Under the pieces are notes generated by a model that was not told where the DNA came from, ran no database searches, and saw nothing but the letters and a program-made list of their open reading frames with translations. Below, in pieces: positions 24,641 to 36,160 of a DNA stretch of 64,000 nucleotides. Each line of letters opens with the position of its first letter. Position 1 is the stretch's first letter. The stretch is from Leptoclinus maculatus (lineage: Eukaryota; Chordata; Actinopteri; Perciformes; Stichaeidae). The stretch spans positions 3,513,694 to 3,577,693 of the forward strand of contig JAVDOI010000003.1 of assembly GCA_032191485.1 (NCBI GenBank). The letters are read 5' to 3'. Both the position numbers and the translations under genes were made by a program.

Positions 24641-26329
24641 TGACACTCCAGAGCCACAGTTGTGACACCCAGCACCGGGTCTTATGGTCTTAACAATGCG
24701 CGTAATCATCATGATTACAAAGCAATAATTAGGCAAAATGATATCTATAAGGAGCTGATTGTAGATTGGCTGTTTGGGAACACCAGTGGGGTGTTTAAAC
24801 CGAGCCTTGTTTTGAAATCACGCCCACTCATCTTAAAATCAGCGACCGTGTGGGGGTGCTGAGAACACGATACAGGTGTTTTGTAAACACTCCCACACAA
24901 CGGTTATATATATTGTGACAATTTTAACTATTGCAAGCTGAGTTATGCAGCAGGCAGTGCGTTGCATCAGCGCATTGTATGTGTGTGAGTCCAATATGTC
25001 CACTTGTATTCTCCCTTTGATGCCAGCAGAGATGCCTGAAGCAGTGATGAAGAAATCACACGCCCAGTCTCCGTTGAGCACGAGCGCTCATCAAATCTCC
25101 CGAACGGAACGGCGACATGTTGTTTTTCACGAATGATCATTATCATCGTAGCATTCGGCTAGAACAACAACAATATATATGTCTTTATTTACCTGGTTTA
25201 ATTTATTATTAACTTGGGATTACTTTTCCCCGTGTTGTTCCTCACCTGTGGTCTCCCCTCCATGGATAGCGGTGTCACTTTCATTGCTGCAGCGAGAGTA
25301 AAGCTGTGAGAGTAAAGGATGAAGATTGGAAATCTTTTACTCAAGCACACGACGTTGGATCATGACTTCAAGCATTATTTTTCAGCCTTGGAAGTGTTTT
25401 TCGAGAGAGAGATTCATCGGTGCTATTAAGTGTAAGAAGACGTACATCTGTAGCGCAGCTGAAGGACATACTGTACTTATCAGATATTATCTCTTGATCC
25501 GCTAGAGATTTACCGTACATTATCTTGCAGCTAGGGATGTGAACGGATATGAGAACATTTTGTTTTGGATATGAACATATAAAGCGCTCTGAACAGCTAC
25601 AGCTCACAGTCATCAGATTCCAACTTATTTTTCAGCATGAGAGGACTCGCTGTGAGGTGTGAACAGGAACTTTTCATAGTGCTGATTTGAGGAAAAAAAC
25701 GTCATCAAATCGGCTTTTTTGGCTGAAAACGCAGATGTGTTTAAAAGTTACATGTACATTATTCAGCCTCTACTTGTCATGCTCAAACAGACTTCAACAT
25801 GTATGTTGGTTCAGTGCAGGATAAAACAGCTGTGGACTGACTTTTTTTACCTCATGATCAAATACTAAGGTCTGACACCTTGACCGACTTCACAGTAAAT
25901 GTAAACTGACCAGCTACATTTAAGGATTGTCTCAAAAGTGGAAAATTGCCAAAGAAGATTTTCAGAGTGCTGTCAGATTTTTTTCATCATGTACATTTTA
26001 AACCAACCTTATTTTATTTTTTTTCTACTGCTGTTTCAGCCTTAGATTTATTTATTTTTTATTGGCGAAAATCATAAGCAAACAATAAACTGCCAGGTTT
26101 ACAGGTCACCATTTTTCATATTTTCTTTTCCTTACCCACCTTTCTACTCTACCCAACCCCTGTACTACAACAACAACAACAACACGGATTGCAAAGAGAA
26201 GAAAAAAAGTAATAATGAAGAAGGTTATGAAAAAAAAAGCCCAAATAAATAAAAACAGGAGATTTTCAGGTATGACGTATTCTCCGCCTGGCTGGAAGTT
26301 TTGCAAAAGAGTTATAAGGGACCAGAGCA

Positions 26330-26820
26330 GCAGTAAAAATTGCCAGTGACGGCCAAAGCGTTGAGATTATGGCTGTCGGTACGCCCCCGGTCTGGAGAAA
26401 CAGACACGAGTACCAGCGTGGAAGCTAAGCTGTGTAGCTGCAGCAAAACACTGTTTCAGACACATAAAAGAAAGGCCCACCTAAATAAATCAATACCAGT
26501 TAAAGTGAAGCCGTAGCTATATTTACGAAATATTTTCACCTTGCGACCGAACATAGAAGTTGCTGCCTGCGATTGGGTAGTTTGTGTTATTGTGTGACTT
26601 TTGTGTTGCAAAGGGTTAGTTTCTATTCACAAAATAACACAAACAAACCAACTGGTTGAGGCAGCGGTAGATTTGTTGTTGCTGCTGCCATCCACAGCAG
26701 TACATGGCGGTAGGCAAGCGCCCCGGTTTGGAGAAACAGACAGCCATCTACTGCAGGTAATACACCAACTATGGATATAAGTATGTACCTCATAGAACCC
26801 CAAACTATCCCTTTAACCTT
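26330..26820. repeat. Transposon-derived repeat with facing related segments
   Basis: CGCCCCCGGTCTGGAGAAAC at about 26381 and GCGCCCCGGTTTGGAGAAAC at about 26719 are near-identical and about 340 bases apart. The right end, CCCAAACTATCCCTTTAACC, is a familiar teleost repeat terminus. Confidence 0.55.
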
Positions 26821-27040
26821 ACATGCAGTAAAGACTTTTAACCACTTTTCAAAGCGTAACACTTTTTTAATTATGGGAGAAATAGAGAACACAACAAGCT
26901 TAGGCTGTTGGAGTTTCGGTATGGGATTCAGTGCGTCCAGCGATGCCCTTCTGAGGATCTTCTTACCTTGTCAAAGGAAGCAGTGAGCAGCCAACGAGGA
27001 TCGATAAATGGAGTTTAGCCCTGCCAAGCTGGAGTTTTGA

Positions 27041-27102
27041 CAGCTCTCTCTCTCTCACTCTCACTCTCACTCTCTCACACTCTCACTCACTCTCTCACAC
27101 CC
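27041..27102. repeat. CT/CACTCT-rich simple repeat
   Basis: CTCTCTCTCTCTC passing into imperfect CTCACT repeats. Confidence 0.85.
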
Positions 27103-27577
27103 CTCTCGACTGTTACGTTTCAATCAATGGACTCCGCTGACTGGTGTGTGTCTCGGGTAAGTGCAGCAAACCCAGTGACCACAGAGCCTGTCAATTTGCT
27201 GCGAGGCCGTCGCCCTCTGCAACAGTGATCCCTGAAACTGAATTACTGCTTGTAACATTACACTTAAAGAAATGCCATGAAATTGAATTGACAAAGTGTC
27301 ATTAAGGGGTTCATGAAAAGGGCAGGGGCCAACAGCTTCCTTAAATTGTTACATTGAATGTGTGATGTGAAAAGGGTCATAACATACGTCAGTAAATACC
27401 CCTCCGGAGGATTTATACACATCTTAATTAAGACGATTGCTAACAAGTGGCTAAATGAGACTATAAAACGTCATCAGGCCGGACACCAGATCACATTTAG
27501 CTGTGAAGTCAGGCTATAAGCGACCTACAGCACAGTAGCATAACGTTAGCTGCCGATAGCATTCATGCTTCTCTTCT

Positions 27578-27665
27578 TGAATCAGAATCAGAACCGTTTA
27601 TTGCCAAGTACGTTACACATGAAAGCAATTTGACTTGGTGAATGGTGCATAACAATGAACAATGA
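27578..27665 (-). repeat. Short LINE 3'-tail fragment of a different family
   Basis: The run AATCAGAATCAGAACCGTTT, then ATTGCCAAGTACGTTACACA, then AATTTGACTTGGTG resembles a common teleost LINE terminus read antisense. The AATCAG repeat would be its tail. No reverse transcriptase sequence follows. Confidence 0.5.
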
Positions 27666-29914
27666 GAGTGCTACTTGATGTCATGTGAGAGAACATTAAG
27701 GCCTTTTTTCTGGTCAGTGTCCGTTGGGGCTGACGACTACAGTTTGAAAATGGCCAAAAGAATCTGTGGGTGTGGAGTTAGAAACAAGTCACTTGACCTC
27801 TGTAGCCCGCTTCATATCTCTACTTGAGCCTAGCGGCTCGAGGCTATATTACAATAGCTACTAGCATAACACACCCAAATTTCCGGTCAAACTGTCGATA
27901 GTTAAGTTGCATTGTGGGTAATCTAGGTGCCAGGTACGAAGAGGGATGTATGGAATAAATAAGACTGATCTTGATCTGTTCTTCTGCATCGATTTTGATG
28001 TTTTTTTTTCGTGAGTCCCACAATGTTGTGCCCTTTCAACAAGACACATGCAGGACGATCCATTGCATTGATATATGAAGGATGAGGAAATGACCAGTAG
28101 TGTGTTATGGGCAGCCTGTAAATTTGAATTTTTGCTATGCATCTGTATTCGCATACCTTGCTTCCTCTTTTGTTACACCACCAATATTGGCCACAAAATC
28201 AGGGAACTAGCTGTTCAACTTCATCAGCACTGTTGTACCCTAAAGACAGCGTATTGAGAGCTGGGGGGGGGCGGCACTGCTGAGGAATGAGGCTGAAAAT
28301 AGAATATGGCAGAAATGGGGTCAGACTGAAGATTGAAATAGGTGAAACAAGAGTATTACAGCCAGAACTGTCTCAACATTCAATAACATATCTTCATACT
28401 ACTGCTCATTTCTGACTGGTTAAACTGTCTGGGAAGACTACAACGACAACAGGGAATTTCCCAGGAAACAATGGAAAACAGACAGCCACTTTCTCCGCTG
28501 CCCAGCATCACCAGCATGCGATTGAACCGCGGACATTAGAGGAAGCTGAGCTTTGGCATACGGCTCCGGTGGCCTGAGCGTGCACTAAAGAGGTTCACTA
28601 AGCACCATAAATGACCAGCTGCTTTTGTCGTGTGGGATGGTCGATCTTTCTTTTTTTTTCTTGTCTTTGTGGCCAGTTTGTATGATGACAAAGAGATGGC
28701 AGCAGCAGCATGCTGCTCTGTGACGGGGATGTTAACCGCACCGAAGCATGCAGCACAGTGCATCTCGCATCAAAGGGGAACAGCCAGTATCTCCGTATCG
28801 CAGCCTCCTTCAATCATACATCAATCTGGGTTCCTTTTATGATCGACATTCTCTGAAACTAATTAAAAGTAAAGCCAGCCTTATCATAGCTCTGAAAGCA
28901 AATCACATATTGAGTAGGGAACAAAAGTTAATCCTATTATTGTAACCGGAATATTGGCTGACTGAATCGCACCCAGATTATTCTTTTTTTTCCTTTTTAT
29001 TTGATTTGATTCAGCGCTAGCAGCTCATCTTCCGACAAATATGAAACAAACCGTGCTCTGTCCGCGAGGGAAGCCCGACATCAGACGTGTTCCCGTTTGA
29101 CAGAAAGCCGGCTGATGGCCTCGCTGATTGGTTTTGTGCCCTTCGTGTTTTATATATATATTTCTCCTCAATGACTTATTCCTGCTTGTCTCCCGATTCG
29201 GGAAGCTTAAGCTCTTCCAACACCTGCAGTATGAATCATATAACATTCCCTCATATGGACAGTCCTCTGCATAAACACACATACAGCTGGAGTGAGCATT
29301 CGCACGTTGCAAATGGAGACTAATCAGCCGGTATCAAATCTGTTAGCTTTCGCTCAGCCTGTGGAGGGACGTGGGTTAAATTGGTATTTGCTAACGGTTC
29401 TCGTGTTTGTTTTCTCCTTCTTGGAGTGGCAGATGGGTGGGGTTTACTGCCTTTAATGTTGGGTGAAGCTTGGATTGCAGATGGCTGTTGGTTTGCTCTT
29501 GCAAACACTTGGTCTGTTTGAAGTTGGAACTTTGACAAATTAACATTTAAATTTATTTTAGAATGGCTCTAGGGTTTTGTCTTCGTTGTGTCATATATTA
29601 TTTTGTTCTCTCTCTTTCAGAATGAGGCAAATATGCTTTATTTTTTGCGAGTGTCAATTACTCCCATGTAAAGATCAAAAACAATCACTGAATTGATCCT
29701 ACTAACAGCAATTGACTGGATATACTGTACCTTACTTCTCTGTGCCATAGTGCTCCGTTGTCGTCCAAAATGTAATATTATAAACAGCCACACTGGTCCC
29801 TTCATTACAATGAGCATGAGCACTGTAGTTTAAGTTAAACGCATATAAGCCAACACCATATTCCTGCCAAAACCTCACTTGTTTGGGCATGCAACTCCCC
29901 CTCAAGAGTATCAA

Positions 29915-30250
29915 TTAGGGCTGGTTATCAGCAATCGATGCTTTTTAAGTAGTACCAAGTACTACTTACGTACCAAGCTTCTCCAGTCAAACAATACCTG
30001 CAATCCGTCCCATGGTACCCATCAAGAAATATATATATATATATATATATATATTTGCAGCCAATCACTGCAAGCATACTTTGGTTTACTTTGGCATACG
30101 TCTGTGACATGCGATTGGCCCGCTACCGCAGCAAGTACAACCCATACAGCCTGGATGGCAATGCCTGCACACAAGGCTCTCAACGTAGAGAAGGCTGAGC
30201 CAGCAGCTAGAAGCTAACTGTGCTAACAGCGGTGCAAATAAAATGAGAGC
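29915..30250. repeat. Dispersed repeat with (AT)n tract
   Basis: It starts AGGGCTGGTTATCAGCAATC and includes AGTACCAAGTACTACTTACG and an (AT)n run at 30029-30054. The opening resembles a fish repeat beginning AGGGCTGGGTATCG. Open frames on both strands here are accidental. Confidence 0.45.
30029..30054. repeat. (AT)13 microsatellite
   Basis: Uninterrupted AT run inside the 29.9-30.25 kb repeat. Confidence 0.95.
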
Positions 30251-30950
30251 TGCTCGCCACTTCAGGCTACAACTCCAACTCGTGTTACTGCAACATATGT
30301 ACAGTCCAATGCATTATTTTTTTGTTAAGGAAGTGTACTTAACCATCAGATGATCCACTCACTCTTTTTCCCACAATGCCTGGTGATCTGCTCCCGTCTT
30401 TCCCAGCTGTACAGAGCTTGGAGTTTCCTTGTAGGGAGCGAGGAGGTCGGAGTATGGACACCGAATATCAACGCTTCACGTATACTATGTTGGCCGACTA
30501 AGATATGATGAGACGATTAACAGAACGCGGATCTGCAGTGATCGAAACAAAGACAAACATTTACTAGTTTGGGCTTTTCAAATACAAGACTGCTGATTTG
30601 TTTCTACCTTATATCATTATAAATGTCACATTTAGAGAGGAGGAACAAAATAGACATCCAGTTGACCTCTCAGAATTTGTAATGAACACTGTTAATTCCC
30701 CCATTCATAGCCCATTCATCACCAATCGTCTCATAACTTCAGACCCCTCAAACATCCACATTCAGCTCCCTCCTCTCAATGTTAGAATTATGTTTTTCAT
30801 ACGAGGCTCGGTGCCTTCCGTTGACAGCTTCTTGTACCCTGTCTCTCCGTGTCTTCCTCTCAAACTCAAATGTTATGCTCCCCATACCCTGCTAGCTCTC
30901 CGCTGTTTGTTTAGAGGACGCACGGTGCTGGTTATCAGCTTTCACCAGCC

Positions 30951-30952
<2 letters not shown>

Positions 30953-30982
<30 letters not shown>
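30953..30982. repeat. (GT)n microsatellite
   Basis: About 15 GT units, then GCGTGCAC. Confidence 0.95.
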
Positions 30983-30986
<4 letters not shown>

Positions 30987-31499
30987 CACATCCGAGCGTC
31001 ACCACGGATAGTTGTCGTTGAGCAGAGAACATGAGAGAGTAAAACAAAATTGAATTTTGGGGCTGTCAACCAGCGCACTTTCAGCAGCCTGTCAAAATCG
31101 AATCACAGATGGCTCGATCAGACGTTGGTAAAAGGTTTTCTCCCTTCCACGTATACAAATTTAGAAGGCTTTACACCCACTGTGAAAGACTGCCCGTAGG
31201 CTTTTGCATACAATGCGTGTATGATTGGCTTCGCCGCCGGGGGGGGCCCCTGTGCAGTATGTCGTAAGCCGTAACAAGGGTGATGGATGGAGCTTGTTAC
31301 TCGCAAGTGATTTGCATCATCTTTACTGATGCCACAAAGCTGCCGTGGGAGCCATCTTGAACCGCATTTTTATTCTTTTCTCCTTATAATAGATCACTCT
31401 GTCTGAACTCATCTAAAAGTTGTTTCTCCTTTCTTTTTGTATTCAGCCTCTCAGGCATGGTGGGGGGATGGGGGGGGGGAGAGAGATTGGTCTTTGACG

Positions 31500-31680
31500 C
31501 ACACCGATCCACTTGTTCCCCAGCCTCCCTTGGCGCCAATCGACCCTCCTCCGCGCGTCGTTCCGCTTCTCCCTCCGAATGTTTCCAGGCTATACGTCTC
31601 CTCTTCCCTCTTGCTCTCCCTCTACTGAATCTCCCTCGCTCTCCCTTTCCCAATGCGGAGGCTTTCGCGTTGCAGTGCAC
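31500..31680. promoter_or_regulatory. Second CpG- and pyrimidine-rich patch
   Basis: About 14 CpGs in 180 bases, with CCTCCGCGCGTCG and long CT-rich tracts. It could be a promoter, or simply GC-rich simple sequence. No repeat recognised. Confidence 0.25.
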
Positions 31681-32499
31681 CTTCAGGCTGTGTGTGGGAT
31701 GGTGTTGTGGGCTGGCATCTGGCAGCCTCTGATAAGAGAGTGAGTGAGCTGGTGCTATTCCTTCCTTCTTTTTCTTTCATTTTTTGGGTCGTCCAGGGAG
31801 ACCATTGGGAACGATCTTCTGATGTGTCTGAAGGACCTTGTCGGAAAAGTATTACAGTAGACTTAGACCACAAAGCCATTACCACAAAAAAATGTCTTCT
31901 CACACGCTGCACCAAATATTAAAGATGCAATAACGGATTTTTTTAATGAAAACACAACCAGTGACGTACCAGGTGTTGGCAAACAATTGCCTGTGTACAT
32001 TTCCAGCAGACACAGAGCAACGTTCACATTTAGACCCGTGTCTTTCCAAGACCACCAGCCGATTGTTTGCTCCGTTTGGTCTCCACCAACGTGAGAGAAA
32101 TATTTCACTCTTTAGACGGGGTCATCCCGATGTTCACAGGGTCCGATGTTCTTGATATAAACTAACTTTGTAAGAGATTGGTAAGGGCTATCTTCGCAGT
32201 TCAAATTACAAACGAATGAAGGCAGATGGACGTGTTGAATGCAGTTTGAATGATAACAATCTGCACAGCCACTGTGGAAATATCAATTTCTAAATACAAA
32301 TAAAGAAAACTATCTTCCTCACATATTAAGGGCGTAGGTTTCAAGGAGTATAACATTAGTAGGCTATAAGCTGTAAGTGGGTGATTTCCACCCAGAGAAA
32401 CAAACATTAAACATGAAGCTCTTTGATCTTGGTCTTATTAATGTGTCATATTAAGAGGATATTAACCTGGTGAACATTGGATCCTGGGAACGTAGATAC

Positions 32500-32700
32500 A
32501 CTCCTATGTTGACCAGCTAGTTGCTAACTTTGTCTTTTGACTACTGGCTGGTGCTGGTCGGGTAGTGCACGGCTGCTTTGATTTAGCTTTTGTCCGTAAT
32601 AGCTGCTCCCTTCTGTGGCTTGAAATTAGGTTGATTCTTTGGGACGGAAAACCAAAACAATGAGCTGAAAGAAGCTGAAAAGCTCAGACGTCCCGGTTTG
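32500..32700. repeat. Dispersed repeat family D, copy 2
   Basis: AAAACCAAAACAATGAGCTG, then AAAGAAGCTGAAAAGCTC, matches the 24.47 kb copy. The preceding GCTAACTTTGTCTTTTGACT belongs to the same fish repeat as I recall it. Confidence 0.55.
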
Positions 32701-34816
32701 TCCAGGATTTCAAGCCAGGTGTCCCAAGTCCTAACAAATCCCTAATCTATAAATCCCTCCACCAAACTCTGACCAAATTGTCTAATAATTTAATAATTTA
32801 AATTAAAATAGTAATAGTAAGTATACTTGTTTTCAGCGCTTATGTAGACGTTTATCATGTTCTGTCCAACTCTTAACCCAATAGAAAAACAATGCAAAAC
32901 AAGTCTGAATTCAACACTGATTTGGTTGACACACACACAGACAAATCAATGTGTCATTGTGAAGGCTTTTGCTAAGAAGTTTGTGGCTCATTCTGACAGA
33001 ATAGTTAGTGTCAGTACACTAACGGTTAGCTGACAAGCCAATGAGAAAGTCGGTCTTTTCTAAAGAGCTCGAGGAGGCTTATTTCTTCCTTCGTGAGGTA
33101 CCTGGCAATGAAATGGCTTTACATTATTGATCGTGCACGGTGGAAATGTCAAAATAAAAGATCATTAAAGCATTATAACATGGGCCATTTCGCCGGCAGC
33201 CTGTGCTTGTGCACACTGACAAAGGTATCTGACAATCAATAATGATGTTGCACCAATGCAATCCTTGTGTTTTGTGTTTGCTCGTGTTATTATACAATAT
33301 TCAAATAAAATATGTTTTGGTCGATTTTTGGAAGACAAAACATAATTTTTCGTCTGCAGTTGTGCGCTCCATGGTGCTGAAAGGTGAGCTTGGTCGGCAT
33401 GCTAAGCTCTGAAATAATTGTCCCCCATCCTGATGAAAACATCTAGTGTACATGCATAAGCGTTTACATGAACATGCTGTACAGTCACAGTCACAGTTTT
33501 GGAGTTTGACTATATGGTCACTTTATTATTACAAAGACATGAACTTTAAGTTTCGATTTTTGAGTGCCCTTGGAAAGTCTAGATCTTCCTGATACTGCCT
33601 CAGCTTCTGGCAACTGAGGTCTGGCTGGAACACGCTCCAGGCAAAGCATGGCCACATACGTTCTGGTTGTGAATAGGTAATCTCAGCTACAGGCTGTTGT
33701 TTACTGCATTTGAAATCTCTCTCTGGGAAGTTTTGGAATTAATTGCTTACCTCAGTGGATAAATACTGCAACATCTGTATATTAATTTCACTCCTAGGCC
33801 TATACTCGGTTGAATAGCGTACATGCCCCTTCTTAATGAAAGCATCTCCCCTGTTACTCTTTTTCTCTATTCGTTTTGTGTTTGCCATGGGGCTGTAGTT
33901 ATGAAGGTATAGGGACTCAACATTATTTGTCATTCTGCAATTAATTGCAAATGTGACTCCGGGGAAAGAGTCAGACATATCTAATTGCTATAATCATATC
34001 CGTGTTACGCCTCACATGGGAATGTGAGGCATCATGGGCCACAGACTGTGGCTCTGCTAGCAGAGGAGTGCCAGACTGGCTGGCTGCATCACTTCCATCG
34101 TATGGCTCCATCGACCTCTCACATGTGTCCCAAAGTCCCAATTCATAAAAGTCTGTAGTATTTCTTAAGGTTGTCACTAGTGGCATCTGTGGTCAGTGGT
34201 TTTTAAGATACAGTTCAGAAAAAGAATTCTACCCATATTTTTGTTAAACCTTGAAATGTCATCAACTCCACTAATCTGCTTCATCTGAGTCAGAGCTGCA
34301 GATTTCAGGACCTTTAACATTTGTTTTTGGCTTATATCTATTGAAAGATAGACCTTTGACCTATGCCAGAAAAGTAGAACTTTTCCATTGTCTATGTCCA
34401 AGTGATTTGGAGTCCAAGTCATAAATACAGTATATTTTGGGAATTTGTTGTCCTGGGCTCCTAAAGCAAATGTATTCATGACCCATAATCAAGCTGCCAA
34501 TAGTTTAAACGTATACACACAAAAGTGGTGATTTTTCATTGAGTTGTAGGTCTTTTTTTTCAAGCTATTCTTTAAATAGAAAACATTGTGTGTTTAATTG
34601 TTCAAGTGCTGACTCAAGTAAGTAAGTTGCAGAATCGAATAGATATACTCGAGTCCTTGGGATGTGACCTTCAGCTTTACATTCTTACTCAAATCGCCAT
34701 AAAATGCAGCACTTCCTGTTTGTCTATCCGTCCTCAGGGTTATTCTGTTTCAGAGTCTTGATTCTCTTGTTTGACATGATGTCAAACACATCATGGAGCA
34801 TGCAAGTATAGATAGT

Positions 34817-34851
<35 letters not shown>

Positions 34852-35281
34852 AGGCCCTGGATATTTCACCCCTTGCTCCATCTCACGCTTGAAAAGCCCA
34901 GAGTCTCTGGCTGGAAAGTTCAGCAGTCAGGGGCGATGTGATGTGCCGGGCAGGGAGCCAACCAGATATGAAATGAAGAGGGGAGACACAAGTGAGATGC
35001 TTGGACGAAGGGAGCAAAAAGCATAAGGCGTACCCATTGATTTGTAAATTACCTATTTACGTCTGACGTAGCGAAGAACCTGTGACTTACCTCGGGGAGG
35101 TGTGAGGGGCGTTATGTGATACGGGAGCATATCCACCACTGCAGCTATGTATGTGGCCAGCTTTGTGTGGGAGCTTTATGGAAGGGCACTGCAAACTGAC
35201 TCATCCGTACATATCTATCTGGTTTTATGCTATATTCAGGATACATATACACACCTCTACAGTCAGCCTTGGGGAGCAGTT
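32701..35281. other. Gene-free stretch
   Basis: AT-rich, with the AC microsatellite. No domain in any open frame. Confidence 0.5.
34819..34847. repeat. (AC)14 microsatellite
   Basis: Uninterrupted AC run. Confidence 0.95.
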
Positions 35282-35853
35282 AACCCTCTGAACCCCAAAA
35301 CCCACCAGCGCGATGGAAAAGTATGTGTTCTTTAAACAGTCAGCAAAACTATACCGTTTAATGCAGCCAGAAGCTGTAAAAAAAAGAAAAATAATCAGAA
35401 AACGCAACCGAAACTATATATTTCATCAAAACCATTTTTGGTCTCATTTAAAATAAATTCTGCGTTCCTCAGCGCAACTAGGGAGCTATGATTGACTCGG
35501 CTGAAAACACACATTCTGTGACATTCTTGAGTTGCAGGCTGCTGAGCACAGTGCATTGAGTAAAGGACAGGAGAGGCTGGAAGTAGAGGTTGTAAAAATG
35601 TGAATAGTTCAATATATATAGCACCTAGAACATTGGTAACAGTTTGTAAAATAAATTATTTTAGAATTTCAACTTGCATTTCTTTCTTTATTGCATTGCA
35701 ATTGTGTTATACTGCACAAAATACTTCTAGCCATGGCTGTGCTGTTTCCATAGAGGTGCAGGACTTATATATTGCAGTGGATATCAAGGACACAGAGAGA
35801 AACATGTGACGGGAGCAAAAAACACCCTGAAACTGCTTGGGGTTCAGGGGGTT
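35282..35853. mobile_element. 572-bp MITE with 17-bp inverted ends
   Basis: The left end AACCCTCTGAACCCCAA (35282-35298) and the right end TTGGGGTTCAGGGGGTT (35837-35853) are inverse copies differing at 1 of 17 positions. The left flank is TTAA-like (GTTAAC), which would suit a TTAA-targeting family, but the right flank does not confirm it. No coding capacity. Confidence 0.7.
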
Positions 35854-35999
35854 CAGGGGGACACAGTCATAACTTGTGTGCAACAAAAGAGGAACCGTGT
35901 CCCCAACAGAAACCAGGTATCAGGCCATATTCATTATTTGTATTAATAATATTAATATTATTGAATTGGGCGTGGATAATTGGATAAACACCATAAACT

Positions 36000-36160
36000 G
36001 ATATCTGTACATGAATGCAGAATCTGTAGGCATCAGGAGATAGTCCTGGCGTCCATTTGGTCAGGACCAATCACGTTAGTGGGCTTTGGTTGAATGCACG
36101 TAAACAGTCTCTGTGGAGAACAAAAGAGGCGGAACGCGTTGGCCGAATCTTAGCCGCTGG
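36000..36160 (+). repeat. Dispersed repeat family E, copy 1
   Basis: CAGAATCTGTAGGCATCAGG, GACCAATCACGTTAGTGGGC, TTTGGTTGAATGCACGTAAA, then AGAACAAAAGAGGCGGAACG. The same order is present at 48.7-48.9 kb and, inverted, at 41.5-41.7 kb. Confidence 0.75.

Larger units (their letters stand above)
26821..29914. other. Gene-free stretch
   Basis: No gene. Holds the CT-rich repeat and the 27.58 kb LINE tail. A strong isolated donor-like GGGTAAGT at 27155-27162 follows the CT-rich block; without transcript data it is not called as an exon. Confidence 0.45.

Noticed and set aside
27030..27162. CT-rich block followed by GGGTAAGT, as a possible lrfn2 5' exon
   Set aside because: One donor-like site after simple-sequence repeat is weak evidence; CpG content is low compared with the 16.4 kb patch.
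30598..31011. 137-codon open frame on + strand
   Set aside because: It starts in AT-rich sequence, ends in a GT microsatellite (poly Cys-Val), and has no domain.
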